64,000 nucleotides of DNA, taken from NCBI RefSeq assembly GCF_037975245.1, contig NC_092574.1:15789213-15853212 (forward strand), written 5' to 3'. A model generated the notes under the pieces. It was not told the DNA's origin. It worked only from the letters and a program-made list of their open reading frames with translations, and did no database searches. Below, in pieces: positions 45,464 to 57,023 of this stretch. Positions within the stretch are counted from its first letter, which is position 1; every line of letters starts with the position of its first letter. A program made the position numbers and the translations under genes. Origin of the DNA: Apostichopus japonicus (lineage: Eukaryota > Echinodermata > Holothuroidea > Aspidochirotida > Stichopodidae).

Positions 45464-45757
45464 TTAGAACCAAACATTATCTCTCATTGGTATAAAGACA
45501 ATAAGTATCCTCCGAATTTGTTTAAATGATAATAATTGGCAGCTAGGTTTTGCCGCATCCTTATAACAATCAACAGTCTTCCGACAGTTTTGTCCTATTC
45601 TCGACATCTTGAAGCACATCACACTAACATCAGCCGATTGTAGGATGGGCTCCTGGAATTTGTTAAAATTATTGTTGAATTGACATGAATTGACCCAAAT
45701 ATGTTTGAGATGGAATTGGACTGTTACAATCTTTACAGCAAAATTTGAAGGAAGCAT
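45464..45757 (-). CDS. 97-codon open frame, unknown
   Basis: Starts MLPSNFAVKIVTVQFHLKHI and includes five cysteines, among them SVMCFKMSRIGQNCRKTVDC. No recognised domain. It lies just downstream of the fibrinogen-related exon, opposite strand. Confidence 0.15.
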   Translation of the reverse strand: MLPSNFAVKIVTVQFHLKHIWVNSCQFNNNFNKFQEPILQSADVSVMCFKMSRIGQNCRKTVDCYKDAAKPSCQLLSFKQIRRILIVFIPMRDNVWF

Positions 45758-47003
45758 GGATTGCCTTCAATTTCTGTAGACTTTTCATTTGTTTAAATTT
45801 GAAAGAATCAGTTCATTTTAAACGAAGAAAAGTATAGTTAATTGATCAACAAAATGATTTATTCACTGACGTAAACTAGCTTGAAATTGAATCAAACGTA
45901 TTTTATTCCTAATGTAGCATTTTAGATTTGCCCTTTCAATTGTGAAAGCATGACTTGTATTTAATAATGTAGGTTACTCTGTCATTTAATGGACGTATTG
46001 CAATTGAGATGCTCGGAGGTAGTTATTTCCGTTTGAATAATTTTTGACAATCATCAACTTTGATAATAGAAAAGAAAAATCATTGTTTCATTTACTGTAT
46101 TAGACCGTTAAAACAAACGCTTTTACAACTTACATCCATCCATCTATACATCCAACCATCCATCCAGACATCTATTTATATCGCCTGGTTGAAGGTCCTC
46201 TCCCTGATTGACTTTCGTTATAGAAGCAACATAATCTGTGTATAGAAAATATGATAAGGCACCCAGTGTTTAATAAAATGACGAAATCTTTTAATCAGAA
46301 CTGCTGTGTTCATTTAAATGTACGTGGTCGTATACGTGGTTTTCTCATCGCTCCCCTAGTTAGGATGAAATATTTTAGTTCCTTTGCCAGTTGGGCCAAT
46401 GTAAAATTTGATCCATAATTCAATGTGTTGTACAAAAGAACACTTGGACACATTACTCCCTGAATCTGGTCACCCTCATAAATTGCAGGTTTGTAAAATA
46501 AATAATTCAAACATAAGCCAGGTATTCCGTCTTTGACTTAAACATATTTTATGTTGCATCAATTTATTAAGTACGGACAGGAGCTTATATTTGATGGTAT
46601 CATGTGATCATATGTAGATCATTACTCTGTTTCGATGTATTTTACCATCATACTGACTCGACACTTGCATACACATTTGCAGAAGGGAGACAATTAGCAA
46701 GTATTGGTTACCCCATCGTCATTTGTTCTACACACATGACGAATAAAGTGCAATACCTCATATAAGATAATGAAAATAAGAGCCATATCCGTTGATTATA
46801 CAGTAATGCAATGCAATTTGGTATGCCAAGCAGTACACAGCGGCTAACTGAAAAAAATGTTACTCCCAGCAATATTTTACATTTAATATTACATGTCTCT
46901 TATACTGAATATAAATAAATCAATGTCAGTAAAATCAAATAAGTAAAAAAGAAAATGAATAATACAATGAACCTAAAAGGCAAGTGAATACTTTCTTATT
47001 TTT

Positions 47004-47230
47004 TTATAAAATGATGGATCGATAAAATTCAATAAAGGAAATGAAAGCCGAGAAGAAGTAACAAATTTGAGGAATAAAGCCGGCGTCAGCGTACGTCTCT
47101 ACGTAAGTTGTATTATTGTACATCTGCAAGTTATCAATGGCTATACGCGTTTTCACATCTTTATACTCTTTTTGATAGTCCGAAGGTAATATTGTGCTAT
47201 TGTTCGCCAATTTTCTGTTCATTTGTGTCT
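47004..47230 (-). CDS. Exon-like segment with SEA-like pattern (tentative)
   Basis: Acceptor CAATTCAG precedes [39 protein letters not shown] and [11 protein letters not shown]. The spacing of Leu, Ser, Tyr, Val and an aromatic before Gly loosely resembles SEA domains of mucin-like extracellular proteins. It continues in frame to a hydrophobic end and stop, or may splice out earlier; no clear donor was found. Identity is uncertain. Confidence 0.25.
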
Positions 47231-47430
47231 GAATTGAGCATCAAAGAATAAGAAAAAGGAAAAAAAAGAAAAAGAAAAAATGAAGCAACATAGATATTCC
47301 TACGTACCAATTCGAAATGAAAAGCGAGTACAACATCATGGGAGAGGAGAGGAGAGGAAGTATAAATACCAAAAGTAATGTCACAGTTCGAGTAAGTGCA
47401 CGGGCTCACTACAAATCTAGTGCCATGTAA

Positions 47431-47432
<2 letters not shown>

Positions 47433-47525
<93 letters not shown>

Positions 47526-47570
47526 ATATATATATATTGATATATATATATTTATATATATATTTATATA

Positions 47571-47620
<50 letters not shown>
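47433..47620. repeat. Long (AT)n array
   Basis: Nearly 190 bp of TATA with GATATA and TTTATA variants. Confidence 0.95.
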
Positions 47621-47623
<3 letters not shown>

Positions 47624-47639
47624 GTTGTATTCAATTTTA

Positions 47640-48980
47640 TTTAATTCCATCAATCAAGCAATTGAGAATTACAAAGAGACATATATGTTGAAACATAATA
47701 GCGACAATAGATGGGATAATCCTAAACAACAGAACTTTGTAACAACAAGTTAAAGTTAGTATCGATATGTACATACTTAAAGAGATTGTCATTCAAAGAG
47801 TTCAGGATCCTAGGCCAGATCTTGAAACAGATAGCTTACACTGTTGAGTGGAATTCAAACGATTTACAGGAATGCTGAGAGAATCATTGAATCTAGTGTT
47901 GCGGTTGTGCACGCCGGATACTAATTGAAAAGAAACAGTTTGATTTTGAAACTATTACCAGTGAATATAGCAAGGAGATGCTTTTTTATTTATTTTTTAT
48001 TTAAAGAGTAAGAAATTACCTTGAAGTTTATCACTTATTATCACTCTGTAGTTAGCTTGAAAAACTGTCGAGAGCCCCCAAAAAAAAAAAAATACAACAC
48101 AAATTAAATAAAATATCATGGGAAAATTGTATATGGTTGTTGACGATATTAAGACCCTTGCAACTAGATAGGATGGACTTATTGCGCGTAGAAACATCAC
48201 AGAACAGGTCTTTTGGACATTTCTGGAAAGCTTGTTAGCTTTTTTAAAGAGTAGCAGTACTTGAAAATGTGTCAGCCACAGAACAAAACCCGTGTTGTCA
48301 GTATAAAGTATCATCTTGTCAATTGCACGATAAAGGTCTTTATCATTACGATTTATCCCCGAAGCTCCCTCAAGACAAATGATTTAGGTTGGAGGCGTGG
48401 TTATTGGTTACTACGTACTGATAAGGTAATTACTGAAAAGTAATTTATGTAAATACTATATCTTCACAAAATCAACCACGTTAAATGGATATCTGCCTGC
48501 AGTTTGAAATAAAATGAAAATCACCGTACTTGTACAAATTTAGCCTTGAAAGGGACTACGTCTTGACTCAGACAAAGAATAAAATAGGAACTGAGTGGTT
48601 TGGCAAGTTAAATGCTGATATATTTAATGTTACTTGGGGAGATATATTCATAGTCGGGTGAAAACGTCGTGATTTAAAAATATTCAGTATTAACCCAATA
48701 CCATTCATCCATCGACCATTCCGCAAGTCAATAAAATACGCAGATAGAAATATCACTGTCAGTAAATTCACGGATCATGAACTTATCATGATCAATAAAA
48801 TATCATCTGGATATGTGCATAATGGCTAAAAGAATGAGGCGGTAAGGTTACCATGGCTTCAATTAGGAAAAAACAATTTGTTGGTTTATTGAATTTGCTT
48901 CAGACAGCAAAACATAAGAGAGTCGCATTTACTATATTCTCAAGAGAAGCAAGGGAAATTCAATATGTAGTCCATTCACT
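47640..48980. other. AT-rich single-copy DNA without recognised features
   Basis: No repeats shared with the rest of the window and no convincing exons. Confidence 0.4.
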
Positions 48981-48982
48981 GT

Positions 48983-49012
48983 ATGTATATATATATATAT
49001 GTATATATTTTC

Positions 49013-49100
<88 letters not shown>

Positions 49101-49121
49101 GTATATATGTATATATATATG

Positions 49122-49172
<51 letters not shown>
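48983..49172. repeat. Long (AT)n array upstream of the 49260 signal exon
   Basis: TATA with TATGTATA interruptions, ending about 90 bp before the first ATG at 49260. Confidence 0.95.
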
Positions 49173-49175
<3 letters not shown>

Positions 49176-49259
49176 TTAGCTCTTCGGCTTGAAAACTGCT
49201 GTAGTTGCTATAATTTCTTCTTGTCAGTTCTTTCACACATCATTTTGAGTGTGTGCTGA

Positions 49260-49344
49260 ATGATGTCAAGTATGGATACAAGACAACTGTTCGTGTATAT
49301 CATCCTCGTGTTGAGTATTTCAGTCGAGATTTCATCATTGACCA
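49260..49344 (+). CDS. Signal-peptide exon of a different type (phase 1)
   Basis: Two tandem ATGs and a third at 49272 open a frame ending ACC A|GTAAGT. The likely mature start codon context gives MDTRQLFVYIILVLSISVEI then SSLT: a basic N-terminus, a hydrophobic core of ~14 residues and a polar cleavage region. This is a textbook secretory signal. The donor is consensus and leaves one base (phase 1), the same phase as lectin exon 1. The next compatible acceptors on this strand are 50051 and, beyond the antisense retrotransposon, 58710 of lectin 3. Confidence 0.55.
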
Positions 49345-50050
49345 GTAAGTCACATTACAGTAATATTCAAATCACTTCAAGTTTTTTCTTGTCTTACCAA
49401 TATCTGCACAAGTTAATCAAAAGAAGCATATTCGTTATCCAATGGGTTCGTAATGAGTGGTTTTTGGTAGGTACTTAAGTGAAAATATTGTATCAGTGCA
49501 TATCAGAGCACGAGACGATGAATAATAGTCGCAAAGGTTCCTTTTTCTATAACTTAGAACTAACAATTTAGGGAGTAGATACAGGGTGCACAATTTATGG
49601 TTTATAATAGATTTCATACAAAAGGCTTATTCGAATCAAAATAATACCGTAAGGCAATTGAAAGAAGATTAGGCAAGTACCAAAGACATTTCAAGTACTA
49701 AAGAAGAAAACCCAAAACACAGCATGTATAAGTATGTAGGTTTTCATCTTCCATGTGTTTAAAAATATCTTTAAAAGACTATTGTATACAGTATTTATCC
49801 GCGGCAAGACCTTTTCATACTCTACTTAAATTCATTGTATGCTTCGATAAATCTGTCGACTGATCTTTGTAATTATACATGTCGCCTAAAGTCTGTAAAT
49901 TAAACTACTTACTTAAATTTAAAGAAAGGTTTTATTACAATTCTTCATTCCAACCGATTTTGTCACTCTTTATGTTTAATGTATTGATATCCGACATGTT
50001 TATACAAGAAAAAATAATATAGGGATTTTTCTTTCTATTTTTTTTTTCAG

Positions 50051-50089
50051 GTTTATGTGACTTTGAAGCTGAATTTCCAAACACGTGGG
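50051..50089 (+). CDS. 39-nt symmetric mini-exon (phase 1-1)
   Basis: A long T-rich tract and TTTTTTTCAG precede SLCDFEAEFPNTWG (with the split codon), followed by donor GTAGGT. The end resembles the ANEFPDQG end of lectin exon 1. CDFE also resembles the start of a MAM domain, which is the main alternative. Being a multiple of three and phase 1 at both ends, it can sit between the 49260 exon and lectin 3 exon 2 without breaking the frame. Confidence 0.45.
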
Positions 50090-50710
50090 GTAGGTAACAC
50101 CCTTTGGTATAGTCTACAAATGTCTTGCATATACCACCATCACTCATGGCGATCTAAAGCTTAATTGGACTCAAACGCCGATAGCATAAAATAATTCAAC
50201 CATAATTGATACCTTTTTTTTAGCATAACTCATGATAAATCAAGGTGGTTTCCACTCTGAGATATTCTCGCTGTTTAGGCTAATGTTCTCTAAGCTACGC
50301 AGGTATTTATTTCAATGATTAAAATTAGTATTCTTATAAAGCTTATATGACGTGTATACGAGGAAAGATGTTGCAACACAATTGTTCACCAGACATAGTG
50401 GAATTAAACTCAAAAGGAAATTTGCTTGTTCTCTTTTTATTTTTCGTTGCTCATCTCTCTATATCTCTCTTTTTCTCTTTCTCGTTTGCTCAGTCTTTTA
50501 AATTTGTGTTCTGTCTTATACTCATTTATCACTCAACCTTTCTCTCTGAAGAACAGTTTACAACTGACCACTGTCTCTAAAAACACACTATTCTCCAACT
50601 GAATACAATGCATACAAAAAACAGAATGGTTGGGCCAACAATAGATGGCACTTGAAAGCAATTGCCTATTACATAACAAAGCAGGTGCAAAATTGTTAGA
50701 CTGTTTCACT
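50090..50710. other. Intron or intergenic DNA, probably including retrotransposon LTR
   Basis: Pyrimidine-rich stretch (50440-50500) and no convincing exon. The 3' LTR of the BEL/Pao element on the - strand should lie in the upper part, but its distal end cannot be set because no second LTR was found. Confidence 0.35.
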
Positions 50711-51066
50711 CTCTAGAACATTCTCCCCTTCCTTGAGGTACCTTACCTCAAGTATAAAAACAAAACAAAATGAATACATTTTCTCCTACATTATCCTTTT
50801 ACAACATCAAGAATCTTTCTTCATTACTGCAAATATATGTAAGATATTTATATCACATAACATTGAACTTACATGTAACACTTTCTGTCTACATTCGACA
50901 CAAACACATGGAATCACTTTTTAAAAATTATACATGTATGCTTATACGGTATGTTCTTATACCAAAAATTCACTGTTACAAATGCAATAGATCTTGAACT
51001 GTGTACAGTCTGAATGGAATTTATAACCGCTTCTAAGTAAAATTTACTTTACCACATAAACTTAAC

Positions 51067-51663
51067 TTAATCTAGGATTTCCACATGACAAATCTTTGTA
51101 ATGTTTCTCAAATAATCACCGTCTGCAGTTTTAATCTTCACAACTCTTACATGGCCATATGCTCCAGGGAAAACCTCTAGTACTCTTCCTAATGGCCATT
51201 GTCCCCTCACATTAAACCTACAGGTATCCTTTAGTAAAACAATATCATTTACCTTAAAGTCACGTTTTTTCTCTCTCCACTTTTTTCTAGGATTTAACGC
51301 TAGTAACCACTCTGATATCCATCTATTCCAAAAGTGTTTCATAACTTCCTGTACTCTTCGCCATATTTTTCTAATGTTAAGCTGATAACTGTCAAACTTT
51401 CCTCCCATTTGACCATATAAAAAATGGTTTGGCGTCAATGGTACTAAATCATTTACCGATGCTGATTGGTATGTTAACGGCCTAGAATTAGGTATCCCCT
51501 CAGCCTCAACTATTGCCGAGAGTAACTCTTCATCGGAAATATCTGCCTTACCTAATATAGGATATATTGCCCTCTTAGCAGATCGAACTAAGCGCTCATG
51601 TGCCCCTCCAAAGTGTGGTGACACAGGTGGGTGAAATTGCCATTGTATTTTCTGATGAGTCAA
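51067..51663 (-). pseudogene. BEL/Pao integrase C-terminal half and DUF5641
   Basis: It contains WQFHPPVSPHFGG then AHERLVRSAKRA (the integrase Glu region), LTPNHFLYGQ, and the basic DUF5641 stretch with RGQWPLGRVLEVFPG and HVRVVKIKTADG. It ends at a normal stop, with the polypurine tract further downstream. Confidence 0.85.
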
Positions 51664-51768
51664 TGCGGAATCTTATCTTTATCTATCTTATCTCCCTCAA
51701 CTCCCGCTCACCACTAACGAAATTAGTTCCATTATCAGAGATTAATAACTCAGGCTCAGTGTCCTCTT

Positions 51769-51981
51769 TTACTTGTAAATCTGTAAAATGCATTCAAAAA
51801 TTAAACTGATCTCCAAATGAACTGCTCTTGTAACAAGACAGGTACAGAGACACAGGTATCGCTTTGTCTGAGCTTTACCTCTACCTTGTTTTGTGTAAAA
51901 CGGGACTGCAAAATCTACGGCTACTATCTCAAAGGCTTTTAGACTCCCTAAATCATATTTTATGACAGGCAATGGTGCCAT
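51769..51981 (-). pseudogene. BEL/Pao integrase core fragment
   Basis: FEIVAVDFAVPF holds the first catalytic Asp, and KRYLCLCTCLVTRAVHLEI is the family-typical following segment. The frame is broken before the second Asp region. Confidence 0.8.
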
Positions 51982-52025
51982 AACTTGTTGTCCAGATCTA
52001 GCCGTTCTTCGTCAAGGCTTACATT

Positions 52026-52325
52026 TTACACATCTATACTTTCACATTCCCTTATTTCCTCCCTTGCCGCAATAATCCAAAATCTCTCTGATAACATATA
52101 GAGGGTGTGATTAACCTCTGCAACATCATTTCCCTGGTTATGATACTCGTCGACAATTAGTCTAGTCACTTGGTGTTTCCTGGGCAAAAGTATAAGATAC
52201 CTAACGTCAAACAGAAGAGTCTCATTTAACCCAAGTTGTCCAGTTGCCCTCAGAATAGCATCTTTGTCAATTCTTGGAAAAAATGAACTTATGTTGCTCT
52301 TGGAATTCACACTACATTTTTGCAA
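52026..52325 (-). pseudogene. BEL/Pao integrase zinc-binding domain
   Basis: LILLPRKHQVTRLIVDEYHN and the later H-tyr-FWI...R-E-C pattern fit the H2C2 domain before the core. Separate frame from its neighbours. Confidence 0.75.
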
Positions 52326-52666
52326 TTGTTTGAACTCATCCTGAAATGTGTCATGTTGTGCTTGTCGAATCAGTTTAAGTCCTGCATCACTTATTCAATC
52401 TAGATTTAGATTTCCCTAGAGTTCTTCTTATTTCTGCAATTTGTTTTGAATCTTTGTACATAAGCTAGGACTCTTACTAATCTAAACCACTTTGAGAACC
52501 TAGAAGGATTGTTTCCAGTCCTTTTCTAAATTTTGCATAACCCCACTTAGGAACACAACTGATCGTCGCTTTCCTACATTTTCCAGTTCGTCTATTTTGT
52601 TGTTTGTTCACTCCTCTAGCGATAACTTCAAGAATGCGGGTCCCTCTCACCATAGCTTGTTACTAC

Positions 52667-52963
52667 TTAAGTCAGAAACTGAGCAACCTCTTGTTGCGAT
52701 ATCTGCAGCATTTTCCTTAGCACATGCTTCCACTGACCAGGATTTACAGCGCCCTGAATTTCACCTTTTCTATTTGCTACGAAAGCCTTAAAGTTTCTAC
52801 TTTTTCCGCGGTTCCACCACAGAACGTTCATACTGTCGGACCAAAAATGTACATCTTTCAACTCTATTTTCCATACCTTTTTTACCAACTTTGCTAAGTT
52901 AAGCCCTAGCGTGGCTGCTAACAACTCTAATCTAGGTATGCTTATAGCTTTAACAGGGGCCAC
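52667..52963 (-). pseudogene. BEL/Pao RNase H fragment
   Basis: ISIPRLELLAATLGLNLAK and DVHFWSDSMNVLWW are typical of the RNase H region of Pao elements, including the SDS acidic residue. Confidence 0.8.
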
Positions 52964-53175
52964 CTTCGTTTTTTAAGCTAATAGCTGCACGCTGATTCCA
53001 TTTACCCCCATGGTTGCTTAATAAACCACAGCTGCATATGCATCACTCGAAGCATCACAAAACACATGCATTCTTTGGTCTGTGTGACCCTTTGGGCACA
53101 AGCACCTTCCAATCTCAATTTTGTCTAAATTATCTAAATTTTCCAACCACCTTCTGTTTTCAGATTCTAGACCCC

Positions 53176-54132
53176 CTACAATTGGTTCATCCCAATAAAG
53201 TCCTTTTTCTCATTTTTTTTTTTTTTTTGCATTAACATCTCAGCTACTACTATGATAGGCCCAATAATTCCAAGAGGGTCAAACACTGATGATAGCTTGC
53301 TTGAAACAATTCGCTTGGTTAATGTTTCAACGTTACTAACCATTACTGGTTTCTTAAATTGAAATTTGTCTGACTCTGCATGCCAAGTCAATCCTAAGGC
53401 CTTTGTTGACGGCAACTCATGTCTAGTTATATCAACTGACCTAGCCAAATGTTCCTTTGGAACCGATTCTAAGAGCGTATTTGAGTTTGATATCCATTTT
53501 ATGGGTTTCATGCCCGCTTGGTCCCATAGAGCAACCAACTGGGTATACAATTCTTGCCCTACTTGCTCATGAACAACTGAATCTAATGAATCATCCATAT
53601 AAGTAGATTTGAGAACTGTCTCTGCTGCTAATGGAAATTTATCCTTATGTATCTGATCATTCTGGTGCGAAACCTTAAGTGCAAGAAAAGGTGATGCGTT
53701 AATTCCAAACACAACCCTACAATACTCATACATTTCAGGTTTCTTTGAAGAATCTAATTCCCTCCAGAGAAAACGAAGCATTGGCTTGTCTTCATCATAC
53801 AGTTTTATTTTCAAGTACATCTCGGAGATATCACATGCTATTGCAACAGGGTGCCTTCTAAATCTCATTAATACGTCCAAAAACTTGTTTAGTAGTTTGG
53901 ATTCTGGATATATTGCATCGTTTAAGCTACTGCCCTGAAATTTTGCTGCGGCATCACAAACAATCTTGACTTTAGTAGTTTCCCTGTCTAATTTTACAAC
54001 AGGAAAATGTGGCAAAAACCATTGCTGACTAGGTTTCTCCTCATTTTGATCTACTTTTCTAACATACCCTTTTGTTATGTATGATTCTATGACTGTTTTA
54101 TAAGTCTTACCTAAACTTTCATCTTTCTTCAA
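53176..54132 (-). pseudogene. BEL/Pao reverse transcriptase
   Basis: The longest intact frame, 318 codons. IACDISEMYLKIKL carries the motif A aspartate, FGINASPFLALK is motif B, and TYMDDSLDSV holds the YMDD catalytic box. LSSVFDPLGIIGP marks the end of the RT region before RNase H. A downstream poly-A run breaks the frame at ~53215. Confidence 0.9.
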
Positions 54133-54179
54133 TTTTCTTTCTACATTTTTAAGTCTCTTACTCGCAGAGTCATAGTTAT

Positions 54180-54880
54180 CAGGTGGTTATTGGGATTTCT
54201 TTTCATTTTTCAACGGAAGCTTAACTTTATATCTACCAGAGTCAATATTTTCCAGCATTGAATTGCTTACAATGTCATTTGCCACCATTTCTTCCTTGGT
54301 GTATAAATTTGGCTGGCTAAACCTTTTACTTCCATTTCCCAGAATTTTCTGATCAAACAATCTTTACTATCATATGTGTTGTTAGAAGAATGATAAGTGT
54401 GTACAAAGAATGCTTCATCCCTACTGAATCTACCTGCCTTTGTTGTTAACCCTACACATGTCCAACCTAAAGGTGTGAGCCTGGCAATGGGCTCCCCGAG
54501 GTATCCCCACCTCTCTTATATGACCCGGTGCAAGTCAATGTTATTGTTCCCTATAAACATATCAACACGATCCCTATTTCTACCCACTGTTGGAAACTTA
54601 ATATCCTTTAAATGTTCCCAGTCTTGACTTAACCTTTTCCAAGGTGTTGCCTTCAAATTACCTGTCACATTATTTGTCACTAATGCATTCACCCTAAAGT
54701 CTTTCGTCGAATTTAAGGAAGCTATATCGAAACTAACATTCTCTGTTGTGAACTTACTTGTTTTTCCGTTAAGGGTCTCTACAATTACTTCCTCATTTGG
54801 TCAACTTAATCTTACTTCATTAATAAACTCACTATTTTTGTAACTTTGTGAACTTCCATCATCTAAGAGCACATCAATGT
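54180..54880 (-). pseudogene. BEL/Pao protease (DUF1758-like) with in-frame stops
   Basis: On the - strand NIDVLLDDGSSQSY contains the D-x-G-S aspartic-protease box, and DRVDMFIGNNNIDLHRV further on is characteristic. At least two in-frame stops interrupt it. Confidence 0.7.
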
Positions 54881-55657
54881 TTAACATTTGTCTCCTTTCC
54901 TCGCTACAATAGGAATTGTTCTCAAAGAAACATTCGTTCCTTGAACCATATAGTTACCAGTCTGACTGTTATTTGTCCCTCTAAAAGACCTTCCAGGATC
55001 AGCAGAGGCTACTCGAGAATTGTCATAACTTGTTTGGGATTGCTCCCCTTCAGTGGAGGGCTTCAGACTTCTAGAACCTGATGACCGATTTTCATTTCTT
55101 ACAATTGTCTGTCTATGCAACAACCTATTGTGGTCACTTCTGCAACTATCTAAGTAACATTTCATTTTTCTCCTACAATACTTTGCCATGTGGTTTCCTA
55201 AACAACTAAAACAAAGTCTTTTTTGTGTACATACATGCCAACGTTCATCTACACTCAGACACTTGGAAATTGTGCAATTCCACAACTTATGCGACTCGTT
55301 AAAACAAGGACATTTATCTTCCTCATTGTTAAAGGTACTATTTTCAGCTTTTCTGTTTTGGAAGTTACCATTATATGTGATTCTTACTTCTGGCGTAGTC
55401 TTATCGCCTTCCAAATTTTTACCGAACATAGTGCTTGCCACTTCAGCCTGTGATTCCATAAATTTTAACATATCTTTAAATGTTGGTTCATTATATTCTA
55501 AGATTTCATGTGCCTTTGACACCCATTTTCCTTGCATAAATTTGGGTAGTAAAGACTGAATTTTCAAAAGATTGGTTGTACTATTCAGATCCGACGTGTA
55601 CCCCATTTGACTTAATATAACCTCAAATTGTGTCATATCTCCCACAAGTTTCTCCAA
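54881..55657 (-). pseudogene. BEL/Pao gag C-terminal part with zinc knuckles
   Basis: 258 codons. CLSVDERWHVCTQKRLC leads into CFSCLGNHMAKYCRRK, a CCHC knuckle, then MKCYLDSCRSDHNRLLH. This arrangement is standard for BEL/Pao gag. Confidence 0.85.
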
Positions 55658-55766
55658 GACTTAATTGCTTTCTCTTAGTTAATTTAGTCATGAGAGCATT
55701 TAGGACTAAATGGGGTTGCCCAAACTGAGTTTTAAGTATACATATAGCCTGTTTGTAATCTTTATC

Positions 55767-56256
55767 TCACAACAAGGTACATGCTTCAATACATGCCCGT
55801 GCCTCCCCAGTGCAAAATTGAATTAAATATTGTAATTTTGATGCTGAATTACTAAGCTTACTTGCAATGCTAGTTTCAAAATTAGTAATGAAAAACCTAT
55901 ACTGGCCTGGATCACCTGAAAACTGTTGAATCTCTGCCTTGGGTAATTCAAAATATAAACGAAGGTCATTCATGGTACTAACAGATCATTCTTTTCCTTA
56001 GGATTACGCACCAAATGTCCTTATCGTCTTTACTCTGTATGTCCTTTTCCAGTTCTATTTGCATCCTAGCACTTTTCATTTCAGATGTGTATTTCAGTTG
56101 GTAATCCTGCATCCAAGCTTCAGCTTCCTCAAATTCCTTGTCATCGTCAATGGTAGAGACATAGGACTCGTGGACCTCCTCAAGTAGTGCTAGTTGTCGT
56201 TGGGCCTCTTTGAGCATTTCCGAAATTCCTTCCAAATCAATTTTTCTATCATCCAC
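55767..56256 (-). pseudogene. BEL/Pao gag N-terminal part (coiled coil, DUF1759)
   Basis: The 56256-55978 frame is an acidic, Glu/Lys-rich coiled coil. The 55973-55767 frame has IQQFSGDPGQYRFFITNFET and LIQFCTGEARACIEAC, matching DUF1759. The two parts are separated by a stop. Confidence 0.75.
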
Positions 56257-56463
56257 ATCAATCTCAGCATCTATTATATTTAATGTCCTGGTCAGTTGGC
56301 CTTTTCTATTTTCGCCGACTCCTTTTAATGTCAGCTTTCTGTTCCGTCATTTATTTCCGTGGTTGAAATCCAGGAGGGAAGTACCAAGTCATCTCCAAAA
56401 TTATTTTAGTTTAGTAGAAAAAAAAGACCCTAAAGAGAGAGAAAAAACTGAACACACGAACAA

Positions 56464-57023
56464 TCAGACCCGATTACAATGCTTAAAGTGCTTGTCCAAA
56501 GCATTCTTATACCCATTGACACTACTTGCAAGTACAACTTTCTCAGGCAAACCATTCCACTCATTCACAACCCTATTAGAAAAAAAGTAATGCCGAATAT
56601 TAATCCTACTATGTGACTTTTGGAGTTTAAGACAATGACCTCTGGTACAACTACTGTTAGCAAACATGAAAAGGTCGGTAAAGGATGAATTGTCGAAACC
56701 ATACACAATCTGGAAAACCTGGATCAAGTCCCCACGTAACCTCCTAAGTTCCAGTGTCTAACTAATCATCCTAGTAGCCCTCCTCTGGACCTTTTCAAGT
56801 ACTTCCTTATCCTTAGCAAAATATGGGTTCCAAGCCTACACAGCATACTCCAGATGAGGCCTAACCAACTGCTTAAAAAGCCTAACTACGATGTCCTCTT
56901 CCAATGTGCTGAAGTTCCTCTTGATCATACCTAAAAACCAGTCTATTACCTCTTTTAGTAGCTTCAAGACAATATTTAGAAGGTTGCAGAGATGAGTCAA
57001 TGTAGATACCTAGGTCTCTTTCA
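56464..57023 (-). mobile_element. 3' end of a CR1/L2-like LINE (5' truncated)
   Basis: On the - strand ERDLGIYIDSSLQPSK, then after a frameshift RLFKQLVRPHLEYAV, AWNPYFAKDKEVLEKVQRRA, and finally NIRHYFFSNRVVNEWNGLPE are the conserved C-terminal part of CR1/L2-type ORF2. Stops follow HLEYAV and RMIS. The 5' truncation at an (AT)n tract (57024-57046) is typical of LINE insertion. It abuts the duplicon carrying lectin 3. Confidence 0.85.

Larger units (their letters stand above)
50711..56310 (-). mobile_element. Degenerate BEL/Pao LTR retrotransposon
   Basis: On the - strand the domain order is gag (coiled coil, DUF1759, zinc knuckles), DUF1758-type protease, reverse transcriptase, RNase H, integrase zinc-binding domain, integrase core, DUF5641. 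This order is diagnostic for BEL/Pao. The coding region is split into at least eight frames by stops and shifts, so it is inactive. A purine-rich tract (50721-50737 complement) precedes TGTTCTAGAGAG at 50720, a likely polypurine tract and 3' LTR start. No 5' LTR is recognisable; a LINE fragment lies immediately beyond. It is transcribed opposite to the putative chimeric lectin gene whose intron it would occupy. Confidence 0.85.

Noticed and set aside
47197-47644. Tyr-Ile repeat proteins over AT tracts
   Set aside because: Alternating TAT/ATA codons of (AT)n microsatellites. Similar frames at 27044, 27444, 27966 and 48853 are discarded for the same reason.
50051-50089. Confident MAM-domain gene
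   Set aside because: CDFE is suggestive, but only 13 residues are available and no second MAM segment was found, so it is kept as an alternative reading only.
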